From VBOC01 sp964512655 (GTDB lineage Bacteria; Bacteroidota; Ignavibacteria; UBA10030; SZUA-254), in NCBI GenBank assembly GCA_964512655.1, contig CAZEJT010000002.1, positions 186,001 to 250,000 of the forward strand: a DNA stretch of 64,000 nucleotides. Direction: 5' to 3'. The notes below the pieces were generated by a model, which had not been told where the DNA came from, did no database searches, and saw only the letters and a list, made by a program, of their open reading frames with translations. Shown in pieces: positions 17,635 through 26,048 of the stretch. The first letter of the stretch is position 1. Each line of letters opens with the position of its first letter. The translations under genes and the position numbers were made by a program.

Positions 17635-18510
17635 CTACCCTTTCGATAGATTCTTCGACAACACCAGCCTCCGGTACAACACGCTCGAGAGCCAAATCCC
17701 ATTCATTAGAAAAACATTGAGGAGAAAATACCCGTCGAGCGCGTTGAACCACGAACAGAACCCCAGCAGGGCGTACTCTGTCCCGAAGCCCATCAGACCC
17801 GACAGTCTGAGCCCGAGCCGGTCGGAATACCACACCGGAAGGTGGGTTTCATCGAATGATTCTCCCCTGCACCACCGGTCGATTCTGATCATCAGCCGGT
17901 CCTGCCACCCATAGACGATCTGGAACCATTCCTGGAGGCGGAGCGCTACCGGGTCGCCGCCGGCATCCTCACCCGTGACTTCCTCGCTGATGCGGTTCAG
18001 CTCATAGCGGTTCTGCAGATGAAGGAATGACGCCTGATAGAAGACATGGTAGGAGACGCGCAGCGTGATGCCGAGGAGCGAGAGGATTCCGAACCACACC
18101 GTTGTCGCATTCGTGTGTATCCGGTACACCGCGTGCGTCAGCGCGGCGAATACGACAATGTTGACGGCCACATCTCCCAGCGAATCGAGGAATCTCCCCC
18201 GTCGGGAATAGAGGTTTTTCGCCCTCGCGAGCTGACCATCTGCATCATCGAGGATATCCTTCAGTACGATGAGCACCCCGCCCGCGGCGATGGCTGCGGG
18301 AGTCCCGATCCAGTATGCGCCCCCCGCCTCAAAGCCCGCAACGATCGCGAGGAGCGTCACGTGGTTCGGCGTGAGCGTCGTCGGATACACCAGCCAGACG
18401 AAGAGAGCGGCGATGGGGCGCAGTATGAGCACATTGATGAGCTCGTCGGAGTAGAAAGCATCCGACTTCAGCGTCTGCCGGTAAAGCGATTGGAGATCCG
18501 GGCGGTTCAT
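17635..18510 (-). CDS. CDP-alcohol phosphatidyltransferase family membrane enzyme (paralogue 1)
   Basis: The 291-residue product from the ATG at 18510 has the complete CDP-alcohol phosphotransferase motif. Asp88, Asp91-Gly, Ala95-Arg96, Gly105, Asp109 and Asp113 are all present, with several transmembrane helices around it. These enzymes transfer a phospho-alcohol from a CDP-linked donor to an alcohol acceptor. The pre-motif region (ELINVLILRP ... TLTPNHVT) resembles the paralogue immediately upstream and the one at 47.4-48.4 kb. Starts further upstream would overlap that neighbour and are rejected; the chosen ATG forms an ATGA overlap. Substrate unknown. Confidence 0.85.
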   Translation of the reverse strand: MNRPDLQSLYRQTLKSDAFYSDELINVLILRPIAALFVWLVYPTTLTPNHVTLLAIVAGFEAGGAYWIGTPAAIAAGGVLIVLKDILDDADGQLARAKNLYSRRGRFLDSLGDVAVNIVVFAALTHAVYRIHTNATTVWFGILSLLGITLRVSYHVFYQASFLHLQNRYELNRISEEVTGEDAGGDPVALRLQEWFQIVYGWQDRLMIRIDRWCRGESFDETHLPVWYSDRLGLRLSGLMGFGTEYALLGFCSWFNALDGYFLLNVFLMNGIWLSSVLYRRLVLSKNLSKG

Positions 18511-19358
18511 GACGCTCCTTCCCTGGCCAGCAGGATCTTTTGCAACAGCAGGCCCGCCAGCAGCCAGGCGTTGAGGGCCAGGGCTGTAAAGCGGCAAAAG
18601 AGAGGTATTTCCCCGTAGAGCGCGCAGAGTATGAGGATCGTTCTGTTTGTGCTCGGGCCCAGAAAACTCCAGAGTCGTATCATGAATGCCCGGTTGCTCT
18701 GGGTTCGGCAGGATGGAAGGAACCTGCCGATGGTCCGCTGAACCCGGTTGTATGAAAGGTAGGACCGAAGAAGGAAGATGCGCACTTCCCCTCCGCCCTG
18801 CGAGCGGAGCCGTGCGATCTCTCTCGTGAAGCGCTCAATTTCGGAGTCGGCAAAATCCTTCTCTCCTCGTTCGGCCGAAAGGAATTCGCTCTGATAGTGG
18901 TCGAAGACGATCGCGTGGAGGGTACTGCTGATGCCGGCGGCGATCACAAGCGGCCACGAGGAATTGCCTTCGGCTTCCAGGCCGAGGCCGAGGCCCATAA
19001 AAATGGCAATCCCCGAAAGATAATCGGCGCTCCCGTCGAGCACCCGCCCCATGAGCGTGCCGCTTTGCTGGACCCTGGCAAGCTGACCGTCGGCACAATC
19101 GAGAATATTCGCCGCCGCGTAGAAGATCGCGCCTTCAGCGAACCCTGCCTGACTCCCGGTAGAAAATCTCCATGCGGCCGCCAACCCGGCGGCGAGGGAG
19201 AGCATCGTCACCTGGTTGGGGGTGACGGGGAAACTCGAAATTCCCTTCACGAGGAGGTACGCGATGGGCCTGTAGAAGAGAAGATCGATCAGCTCTTCCG
19301 AGGCGGGGAGCTTCAGCGATCTCCGGTACTCGCCTCCTGAGCGGCCGGTCGTGCTCAG
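18507..19358 (-). CDS. CDP-alcohol phosphatidyltransferase family membrane enzyme (paralogue 2), apparent CTG start
   Basis: This protein has the full catalytic motif (Asp87, Asp90-Gly, Ala94-Arg95, Gly104, Asp108, Asp112) within a multi-helix membrane protein of about 283 residues. No ATG, GTG or TTG gives a sensible start. The CTG at 19358-19356 has GAAGGA nine bases upstream and overlaps the glycosylase stop as CTGA, copying the 4-base overlaps of its neighbours. A GTG at 19382 and a more distant start at 19508 are alternatives. The segment EELIDLLFYRPIAYLL matches paralogues 1 and 3. Confidence 0.8.
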   Translation of the reverse strand: MSTTGRSGGEYRRSLKLPASEELIDLLFYRPIAYLLVKGISSFPVTPNQVTMLSLAAGLAAAWRFSTGSQAGFAEGAIFYAAANILDCADGQLARVQQSGTLMGRVLDGSADYLSGIAIFMGLGLGLEAEGNSSWPLVIAAGISSTLHAIVFDHYQSEFLSAERGEKDFADSEIERFTREIARLRSQGGGEVRIFLLRSYLSYNRVQRTIGRFLPSCRTQSNRAFMIRLWSFLGPSTNRTILILCALYGEIPLFCRFTALALNAWLLAGLLLQKILLAREGAS

Positions 19359-20257
19359 AAGGGGAATTCCTTCTCGTACCACTCCTTCGTCAAATCCATC
19401 CAGAAGAAAAGCCCCTTCCACCTTCCAAGCGGCGCATAGTGCCGCTCGATCGCCCTGTCGGTGGTCTTTCGTCCCTTCCTGTGGATCTTGAAGAACTGTT
19501 TCCTGCACCAGCTGTCGATCGCGAGGTGCTCATAGTGTCCGAGAAGCCTGAGGATGTTTCCCGCTGCGTACGGCCCGACCCCCTTGACTGAACTGATTCG
19601 CTCGTACAGCTCCGAAGGGGGGAGTTGCACCCGCCTCCAGGCCTCGATGTCGAGTTCGCCTGAGGCGACCCGGCGCGAGAGCTCAAGAAGATATGGCGAG
19701 CGGTATCCGGCCCGCACGTCCGTCCTGAGGAACTTTTCGGTGGACGAAGCGAGCGCCTTCGGGGTGGGAAAGGTAAACTTCCCTTCGCCTGCGGGCGAAC
19801 CGAGTGTCCGGCAGAGGTTGCCGACCATCGACTGGGTGAGGGCCCAGCTGCAATTCGTGGTGCATATCATCTTGACGACGTCTTCGAAGACGGTCGGAGA
19901 CCGAAGGAGGCGGCCGGCGCCCGATGAGGAGACCCAGCGGAATCCTTTTTGCCTGCGGGCGAGCCCGTAAAACTCCGAATAATCCTCCTGAAGGCGCAGG
20001 CACGATCGCACGATCACGACAGTTTCCTTTTTTTCCCCGTCGCCGAGAGACTGAACTCCCGGAAGTTCGATTGTAAGTCCTCCGTCCGGGCGAGCCGTGA
20101 TCGAGAGGACTACAACCCTTCCTCCGGCAAGCTCGATCGCCAGTTCGAGCGAACCCCTCCCTTCGGCAACGCCGAACGGAGTGAGCGTGCACCAGCCGTG
20201 ACTGAAGACCGTTCTCCTGAAATCAAAATCGGCGGGTACCGCGAGGCCGATCTTCAT
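19355..20257 (-). CDS. HhH-GPD family DNA glycosylase (AlkA/OGG-like)
   Basis: The 300-residue protein contains the helix-hairpin-helix SSVKGVGPYAAGNIL at about 220. It is followed by the catalytic Asp in HLAIDSWCRKQF, the layout of base-excision glycosylases of the AlkA/OGG superfamily. The catalytic Lys of OGG1 is not at the expected hairpin position, so a monofunctional enzyme is likelier. No FeS-type Cys cluster is visible at the C-terminus. It would remove damaged purines or alkylated bases from DNA. It is coupled to rho upstream (4-base overlap) and to a CDP-alcohol phosphotransferase downstream, with no obvious functional relation. Confidence 0.82.
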   Translation of the reverse strand: MKIGLAVPADFDFRRTVFSHGWCTLTPFGVAEGRGSLELAIELAGGRVVVLSITARPDGGLTIELPGVQSLGDGEKKETVVIVRSCLRLQEDYSEFYGLARRQKGFRWVSSSGAGRLLRSPTVFEDVVKMICTTNCSWALTQSMVGNLCRTLGSPAGEGKFTFPTPKALASSTEKFLRTDVRAGYRSPYLLELSRRVASGELDIEAWRRVQLPPSELYERISSVKGVGPYAAGNILRLLGHYEHLAIDSWCRKQFFKIHRKGRKTTDRAIERHYAPLGRWKGLFFWMDLTKEWYEKEFPF

Positions 20258-21378
20258 CGCCCGAGAGCTTCTCCGAGATGATCGAGGAGTTTTCTGTTCG
20301 TGGGATACTGCTGTATCGCCCGTTGAAGTGTGAGCATGGCCTCTTTGGGTTTCATCCTGTTCAGCGCACGGCGGAGCAGGTGGTGCTTGCCGGTGTCGCT
20401 CCCGAAGAGGAGTTCCTCCCTGCGGGTTCCCGACTCCGGGATGTTGATTGCGGGGTAGATCCGTTCGTTCGAGAGGTCGCGGTCGAGCACGAGTTCCATA
20501 TTCCCCGTGCCCTTGAATTCCTGGAAGATGAGTTCGTCCATGCGCGAGTTGGTTTCGATCAGCGCGGTCGCAATGATCGTGAGCGAGCCCGCCCCCTCGA
20601 GAGCCCGCGCCGAGCCGAAGACGCGCTTCGGAATTTCAAGCGCCCGGATGTCGACGCCCCCGGACATCGTGCGGCCGCTACTTTTCTGAGCGGCATTGAA
20701 CGCCCGGCCCATTTTCGTGAGCGAGTCGAGAAGAAGAACCACGTCTTTGCCGGTCTCAACGAACCGCTTGGCATACTCCAGAACGAGCTGCGCTATCCGC
20801 ACGTGGCTGTCGCGGTCGCTGTCGCTCGAGCTTGCGAAGACCTCTCCTTTGACCGTTCGTCTCATGTCGGTCACCTCTTCCGGACGTTCATCCACGAGGA
20901 GGACCATCAGATGTATCTCGGGGTTGCTCGAGGCGATCGCGGCGGCGAACTGCTGCATGAGGACCGTCTTACCCGAGCGGGGCGGCGCCACGATCAGCGC
21001 TCTTTGGCCCTTCCCGACCGGGCAGAGGAGATCGACAACGCGCATGGAGGCTGCCGAGCCGGCGCCGGTGAGCTTGATCCGCTCATTCGGATCAACCGCC
21101 GTCCGCCGCGAAAACTCCTCGACATACTTCCACTCATCGGTGGGGAGTCCGTTGACCGTGCGGACGGCGGCGGCTTCCGATTTTCCTCTCTCGCCGCGCT
21201 TCATGGTGTACTCGAGGAAGCAGGCATTCCGCAGCGCGAGCGCCGTGATCATCGACGGAGGAACGAACGCGTCGTCCGGATTCCTGTCGAGTTCGATGGA
21301 GAGGGTGCGGAGGTAACCGCCCCGCCGCCCGTCCATCTCCAGGATCCCCTTGCGAAGAGGTTCAGTCATTTTTTGCAT
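20254..21378 (-). CDS. Transcription termination factor Rho-like ATPase, short form
   Basis: The 374-residue product has the Rho hexameric ATPase core. The P-loop is APPRSGKT at 131-138, Walker B is VVLLLDSLTKM, the R-loop region is SSGRTMSGGVD, and EFKGTGNMELVLDRDL is present. It lacks the roughly 50-residue N-terminal helical Rho_N domain of E. coli Rho (419 residues). Its cold-shock-like RNA-binding region (GGYLRTLSIEL ... DDAFVPPSMI) departs from the usual GFGFLR and YVS patterns. It may be a second, specialised Rho rather than the housekeeping one. First gene of a four-gene overlapping operon, divergent from the DoxX gene. Confidence 0.85.
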   Translation of the reverse strand: MQKMTEPLRKGILEMDGRRGGYLRTLSIELDRNPDDAFVPPSMITALALRNACFLEYTMKRGERGKSEAAAVRTVNGLPTDEWKYVEEFSRRTAVDPNERIKLTGAGSAASMRVVDLLCPVGKGQRALIVAPPRSGKTVLMQQFAAAIASSNPEIHLMVLLVDERPEEVTDMRRTVKGEVFASSSDSDRDSHVRIAQLVLEYAKRFVETGKDVVLLLDSLTKMGRAFNAAQKSSGRTMSGGVDIRALEIPKRVFGSARALEGAGSLTIIATALIETNSRMDELIFQEFKGTGNMELVLDRDLSNERIYPAINIPESGTRREELLFGSDTGKHHLLRRALNRMKPKEAMLTLQRAIQQYPTNRKLLDHLGEALGR

Positions 21379-21429
21379 TCAGTGCATTTTTCATATATTC
21401 TACTCCCTCACAATTTAAAGGTACACACT

Positions 21430-21900
21430 GTGAAGACTTCGGCCGTGCAGATCTTCATCCTGCGCCTTGCGATTGGCGCGTTATTCCTCAGTCTCGGTAT
21501 CGGCAAGATCCGGAGCGGATGGCTGAACGGTCCGGAGGACCTCAATCAATCTCTTAACAATTTCCGCCAGCACGCTACGGGCCTTCAGATGGAATACCTC
21601 GACCGGGTGGCGATCCCCTACTCCGGCGTGTGGACCAGAATCATGGCGATCGCCGAGACGTCGCTCGGAGTTTCCCTCCTCATCGGACTGTTGACGAGGC
21701 TTTCGACGCTTCTCGGGATCTTCATGGTCCTGAACTTCCATGCGGCGACGGGAAATCTTTTCTCACTGAATTTCTTCGGAAGTCCCTGGGCCGCCCTCCT
21801 CATCGCCTCACTTCTTGTCGTCTTTCTCGCCCAGGGCGGACGCTGGGGGGGTCTCGACGCCCTGTTCGCCGGCTCAAGTTCGAAGAGCATCCTCTGGTGA
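21430..21900 (+). CDS. DoxX family membrane protein
   Basis: Starting at the GTG at 21430 the protein has 156 residues and four hydrophobic segments. It matches the DoxX fold: ILRLAIGALFLSLGIGKI at the N-terminus, then GLLTRLSTLLGIFMVLNF and the C-terminal ALLIASLLVVFLAQGGRWGGLDAL. A much longer open frame upstream runs antisense to the whole rho gene and is not real. DoxX proteins are small quinone-related or thiosulfate-oxidation-associated membrane proteins of mostly unknown role. An AAAGG purine run precedes the GTG. Confidence 0.83.
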   Translation: MKTSAVQIFILRLAIGALFLSLGIGKIRSGWLNGPEDLNQSLNNFRQHATGLQMEYLDRVAIPYSGVWTRIMAIAETSLGVSLLIGLLTRLSTLLGIFMVLNFHAATGNLFSLNFFGSPWAALLIASLLVVFLAQGGRWGGLDALFAGSSSKSILW

Positions 21901-21917
21901 GGACCCTTTGCCGGGCC

Positions 21918-22325
21918 TCAGAATTCGGGGGGATGCTCGATGTCCATCTCGAGCTTTAACGACTGATTAGCGTAAATGACCGTTTTCCGGGTTGCGGGAA
22001 TCTGGATGTCCCAGTCCCCCATGGCGTTCTTGACGACCGAACCCCAGAGTTTTCTGATCTTCCACGAAGTAAATTGCTCCCAGAACACCCAGCCAAAGTA
22101 TGCCACCGTGCCGTCGAGATAAAACGCCGGAACCCGCTCTCCCGGTTCCACCTTCACATCGCCGACCGCCGTGGGGATGTACCCGCTGCGCTCCATCTCC
22201 TCGACGAAGAGAGAGACCACGTTCCTTCCCTCGTACATGAGGTCGTGCTTTGCGCGCTTGACGGTCCGACCGTCGATAACTGCCCGGAGCGCATCCCTAA
22301 GGCGCTCCTCCGATTGGTTGCTCAT
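21918..22325 (-). CDS. Conserved hypothetical protein
   Basis: I do not recognise this protein. From the ATG at 22325 it has 135 residues; an upstream ATG at 22397 would add a low-complexity Pro/Ser region. It has no signal peptide or membrane helix. An acidic and basic N-terminal helix (SEERLRDALRAVIDG) precedes a beta-rich C-terminal half ending in a short acidic tail. It converges with the DoxX gene with a gap of 17 bases. An inverted repeat at 22399-22459 lies just upstream. Confidence 0.55.
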   Translation of the reverse strand: MSNQSEERLRDALRAVIDGRTVKRAKHDLMYEGRNVVSLFVEEMERSGYIPTAVGDVKVEPGERVPAFYLDGTVAYFGWVFWEQFTSWKIRKLWGSVVKNAMGDWDIQIPATRKTVIYANQSLKLEMDIEHPPEF

Positions 22326-22398
22326 CCCCGGTGCACTGTCCTTCGGTGGGGTTGAATTGCCGGGGGATTGGCTCCGCGGATCGCGGAGCAGGTACATG

Positions 22399-22459
22399 GT
22401 GAGAGATACCGGAGATTGATGCAGTTCCTCACTCCGCCACTAACGTAGGTATCTCTCAC
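22399..22459. repeat. 12-base inverted repeat in a divergent intergenic region
   Basis: GTGAGAGATACC at 22399-22410 is the exact reverse complement of GGTATCTCTCAC at 22448-22459, separated by 37 bases. It lies between the hypothetical gene (leftward) and the HDAC-like gene (rightward). It could be an operator for a dimeric regulator or a hairpin. It is unlike the A, B and C repeat modules. Confidence 0.6.
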
Positions 22460-22503
22460 TTCATTTGCAAATCAGTCCGTGAGAGTAGCGCTGCTTCACT
22501 TGA

Positions 22504-23496
22504 ATGAGAGAGAGCGCCGTCGTGCCGGCTCCTGCCCCTGAAAAGACGGCATCGACCGCGCTCTTCTATGCCGACCGGTTCCTCGATCACGACACCGGCC
22601 CGGGCCATCCCGAGCGCGCCGACCGGCTCCGGTCCGTGGTCAGGTCTCTTCGTGACACAGGGCTCTGGGCGCAGGTGCAGCACATCGCGTTCGATCCTGC
22701 GGATGAAGAATCCCTCCTGAGGGTCCATACGCATGACCACGTCCGCTTCGTCCGGGATTCGTGCCGTAAGGGCGTGACGGTCCTCGATTCGGGTGATACG
22801 CATGCCTCAAAGGAATCGTACGACGTGGCGCTCGCTGCCGCCGGAGCCGTCACCGCGGGGGTCGATGCGGTCATGAACCGGCATGCGCGGAACGTGTTTT
22901 GCGCCGTGCGGCCTCCGGGGCATCACGCGGAGCGCGAACAGGTGATGGGCTTCTGCCTCTTTAATAACGCCGCCGTCGGAGCGCGCCACGCTCAGCGCGT
23001 TCATGGCGCCGGACGGATCGCCATCATCGACTGGGACGTGCACCATGGCAACGGAACGCAGGAAATCTTCTACGAAGACCCCTCGGTGTTCTATATCAGC
23101 ACTCACCAGTATCCGTTCTACCCCGGGACCGGCGCCCGGTCCGAACGGGGAAGCGGCAAGGGAGAGGGAACGACCCTGAATGTCCCCATGGCTGCCGGGA
23201 CCGCCGAAGATGTGTACGTTGCCGCATTCAGAGATGAGATCCTCCCCGAGGTCATCCGCTATCGCCCCGAATTGATTATCATCTCCGCGGGGTTCGATGC
23301 TCACCGCGACGATCCCCTCGCAAACATCAATCTCACCGAGGATTCGTTCGCCCTCCTCACATCCATGGTCAAGGAGTCTGCCTCGGAGGCCTGCGGCGGT
23401 AGAATCGTCTCTCTCCTCGAAGGCGGGTACAATCTCGACGCTCTGGCGCTGAGCGTTGACCGCCACCTTCGGACACTGATGGAACCGGATTCTTGA
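22504..23496 (+). CDS. Histone deacetylase-like/acetoin-utilisation family amidohydrolase
   Basis: The 330-residue zinc hydrolase has the full class II HDAC-like signature. HPERADRL is near residue 40, RPPGHHAE near 137 with the tandem catalytic His, and IIDWDVHHGNGTQ near 176 with Asp and His zinc ligands. ISAGFDAHRDDPLA supplies the last ligand, and EGGYN closes the active site. Bacterial members deacetylate polyamines or act on other acetylated amines; the substrate here is unknown. The ATG at 22504 gives the expected N-terminus. It precedes a cyclase-like gene by 33 bases. Confidence 0.92.
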   Translation: MRESAVVPAPAPEKTASTALFYADRFLDHDTGPGHPERADRLRSVVRSLRDTGLWAQVQHIAFDPADEESLLRVHTHDHVRFVRDSCRKGVTVLDSGDTHASKESYDVALAAAGAVTAGVDAVMNRHARNVFCAVRPPGHHAEREQVMGFCLFNNAAVGARHAQRVHGAGRIAIIDWDVHHGNGTQEIFYEDPSVFYISTHQYPFYPGTGARSERGSGKGEGTTLNVPMAAGTAEDVYVAAFRDEILPEVIRYRPELIIISAGFDAHRDDPLANINLTEDSFALLTSMVKESASEACGGRIVSLLEGGYNLDALALSVDRHLRTLMEPDS

Positions 23497-23529
23497 CTTT
23501 CAGGGGGTTCTTCTGTACCATGAAAATGG

Positions 23530-24549
23530 ATGATGCTTACGATGCAGAGCGATGAAGCGGCCTTCTACACCGGGCCGTTTTTCTTCAATGTCTGCTCCGC
23601 CGGGGCCCGCCTTCTCAGCGGCATGACCATCGCGGTCATGCTCCTCGTCATCCTCGCGCTTCTCGTTCCCTTCATGACCGACGCCACGTCTTTTTCCTAC
23701 ATCCGGTCCGCGCTTGCCGCCGAGAGGCTGATCGAAGAGGCTGTCAGGAGAGTGATTCCCACCCGGCTTGAGGGGAAGGATGTGACGAAGTGGATCATCC
23801 TCGTTGTGATGTTCATACTGAGCGGGTCATTCAGCCGCTCGGGAGAGCGCTTTCACAACCGGGCGGAATATCTCCGTTACAAGGCAAGCCTCGAAGAGTT
23901 CAAGGGCAGGATGCACCTTTCCAACAGTTCCGTCATTCTCACTCCGCTGAATCAGAAACTGGAGGAACTGAAAACGGTCAAGAGAAAAGACCGGGAACAG
24001 CTCCTCAGAGAGTTCGCGGAGACCAAAAAGAGGCTCGATGAGATGGGGAAGGATCTGGCGTTTCTCTCCATCGATGTGATCGACTCGATGGGATTGAAGA
24101 ACGGCGAAGAACGGGCGGCGGTCGAACACGACTTCAGGGAATACAAGCGTTTCGTGGAAGGGAAGCTGGCGGCCTCAGGCTGCCTGAAGGCGACCTGGAC
24201 GCCGGACGGGGTGATGACGTGCTTTACCACCGTCGATGCCGCTGTCCGCGCCGGCCGCGAAGTCATTCAGGGGCTCGACGACTTCAACCGGTCGGTGAAA
24301 ACGATCAGGGGAGTGTTCGGGGTGCGGTGCGGCGTCAACTCGGGCTTCGTCTACTTCGACGACGCCCTTCCACTCGAGGAGGTGAGCGATCGGGTGATCG
24401 ACGTCGCCGCGCATATTCAAAAAAAGGCGAGGCCGAATACCGTCAGCGTCGCCAAGCCCGCCATCGAGCCGCTCAACGAGCGGTCCGGATTTGAACCCGC
24501 GGGGATGGTCGTCGACGGATATGAAGTGTACGAGTGGAGAAAGCAGTAG
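23530..24549 (+). CDS. Membrane-anchored class III nucleotidyl cyclase-homology protein, probably degenerate
   Basis: The 339 residues contain two hydrophobic segments (about 28-50 and 86-100) and a coiled helical linker (about 105-180). A cyclase homology domain follows: LAFLSIDVID, TPDGVMTCF, RCGVNSGFVYF and DVAAHIQKKARPN. The two metal-binding Asp positions appear kept (SIDVID and PDG). The transition-state Asn and Arg of true cyclases (in VN-x-AAR) are replaced, giving IDVAAH. It may therefore bind nucleotide or act as a scaffold rather than make cAMP. It could be in an operon with the HDAC-like gene. Confidence 0.72.
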   Translation: MMLTMQSDEAAFYTGPFFFNVCSAGARLLSGMTIAVMLLVILALLVPFMTDATSFSYIRSALAAERLIEEAVRRVIPTRLEGKDVTKWIILVVMFILSGSFSRSGERFHNRAEYLRYKASLEEFKGRMHLSNSSVILTPLNQKLEELKTVKRKDREQLLREFAETKKRLDEMGKDLAFLSIDVIDSMGLKNGEERAAVEHDFREYKRFVEGKLAASGCLKATWTPDGVMTCFTTVDAAVRAGREVIQGLDDFNRSVKTIRGVFGVRCGVNSGFVYFDDALPLEEVSDRVIDVAAHIQKKARPNTVSVAKPAIEPLNERSGFEPAGMVVDGYEVYEWRKQ

Positions 24550-24560
24550 TCGGCCGCTGA

Positions 24561-26048
24561 TCAGGAAGAGCGTTTCCAGACCGTCCCGTCTTTCTTGTCC
24601 TCCAGAACGATTCCCAACCGCGCCAACTCGTCGCGGATTTTGTCGGAGAGCGGCCACAGCCTCTGAGCCCTGACCTCGCGCCGGAGGTCGATGAGCGCCT
24701 GGATCAGCTCCGGCTCGAGCGATGGAGCCGATCCTGCCGGTCCCGCCAATCCTGATTGACCGGGGCCCCCGGCCGGAAGAATGCCGAGGATCGTCCCGCC
24801 CAGCTCGTCGAACAGCCCCGCGGCCTGTGCAAGATCTTCGGTGCGCATCGTGCCGGCTGAGAGCGCGTTGTTCACCTCCCGGCTGAAATCGAACAACACT
24901 GCGATCGCCTGGGGCGCGTTGAAATCGTCCTCCATCGCCTCATGGAATTTTTTTCTGACAGCCTCAGCGTCGATTCTTGAAACGCGTCCGGATGCATCCG
25001 GGCCCCTCCCGTCGGGCTTCTTCGCCAGTTCCGAGCGGATGTTTCTTACCGTATTGGCGAGTTTCTCCAGTCCCTTCGCCGCGCCCTCGAGCGCAGCCGG
25101 AGTAAAATCGAGCGTGCTCCGGTAGTGGCTCTGAAGAATGAAGAACCTCACGACGACGGGGGAGTACTCCTTGAAGCTGTCCTTGAGGGAAACCACGTTG
25201 CCCAGCGATTTCCCCATCTTCTGCCCGCCGACCGTCACGAGGTTGTTGTGAACCCAGTACTTCACGAACGGCTTCCCGGTGGCGCACTCGCTCTGTGCGA
25301 TCTCGCATTCGTGGTGGGGAAACTGATTCTCAAGGCCGCCGCCGTGGATGTCGAACGTCTGGCCGAGGTACTTCATCGACATCGCGGAGCACTCGATGTG
25401 CCACCCCGGGAACCCCGTTCCCCACGGGCTCGGCCACTTCATGATGTGTCCCGCTTCGGCGTTCTTCCAGAGCGCGAAATCGTTCGGGTGCTTCTTGTCC
25501 GCGCTCACCTCGATTCTCGTCCCCGATTCCAGTTCCTCCGTCTTCCGGCCGGAGAGTTTTCCGTACTCCTTGTCGCGTGAGACGTCGAAGTAGACCGACC
25601 CTTTCACGACATAGGCGAAGCCCTTCTCGATCAACTGCTGGATAACCCCGATCTGCTCGGTGATGTGGCCTGTCGCGCGGGGGGATATGTCGGGACGGAC
25701 GAGACCCATCGCGTCCATATCCTCGAAATAACTCCGGGTATAGATCTCCACAAGCTGCATCGGATGGACCCGGTCCATCCTGGAGCGCTTCTCGATCTTG
25801 TCCTCCCCCTCGTCGGCATCGTCTGTCAGATGCCCAACGTCGGTGATATTCTGTACATACAGGACGTTGTAACCCGCAAAGCGGAGATAGCGGAGGATCA
25901 CGTCGAACGATACATAGCTCTTGGCATGCCCGATGTGCGAGTCGCCGTAGACCGTCGGGCCGCAGACATACATTCCGACCCGGCCTTCGACGAGAGGGAC
26001 GAATTCCTCCTTTTTCCGCGTGAGTGTGTTGTAGATCTTCAGGCTCAC
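24561..26048 (-). CDS. cysS: Cysteinyl-tRNA synthetase
   Basis: From the GTG at 26048, which overlaps the recN stop as GTGA, the protein has 495 residues. It starts MSLKIYNTLTRKKEEF and shows the class I features of CysRS: MYVCGPTVYGDSHIGHAKSYV with the zinc-binding Cys and HIGH, and the GWHIECSAMS zinc region. The KMSKS loop reads KMGKSLGN, a mild variant. The frame extends about 150 codons further into recN antisense, which is rejected. It is the last gene of the long ribosomal/recN operon. Confidence 0.94.
   Translation of the reverse strand: MSLKIYNTLTRKKEEFVPLVEGRVGMYVCGPTVYGDSHIGHAKSYVSFDVILRYLRFAGYNVLYVQNITDVGHLTDDADEGEDKIEKRSRMDRVHPMQLVEIYTRSYFEDMDAMGLVRPDISPRATGHITEQIGVIQQLIEKGFAYVVKGSVYFDVSRDKEYGKLSGRKTEELESGTRIEVSADKKHPNDFALWKNAEAGHIMKWPSPWGTGFPGWHIECSAMSMKYLGQTFDIHGGGLENQFPHHECEIAQSECATGKPFVKYWVHNNLVTVGGQKMGKSLGNVVSLKDSFKEYSPVVVRFFILQSHYRSTLDFTPAALEGAAKGLEKLANTVRNIRSELAKKPDGRGPDASGRVSRIDAEAVRKKFHEAMEDDFNAPQAIAVLFDFSREVNNALSAGTMRTEDLAQAAGLFDELGGTILGILPAGGPGQSGLAGPAGSAPSLEPELIQALIDLRREVRAQRLWPLSDKIRDELARLGIVLEDKKDGTVWKRSS

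Noticed and set aside
20278..21429. A 384-codon extension upstream of the DoxX gene
   Set aside because: It runs antisense through rho. The DoxX protein begins at the GTG at 21430, where the membrane-protein sequence starts.
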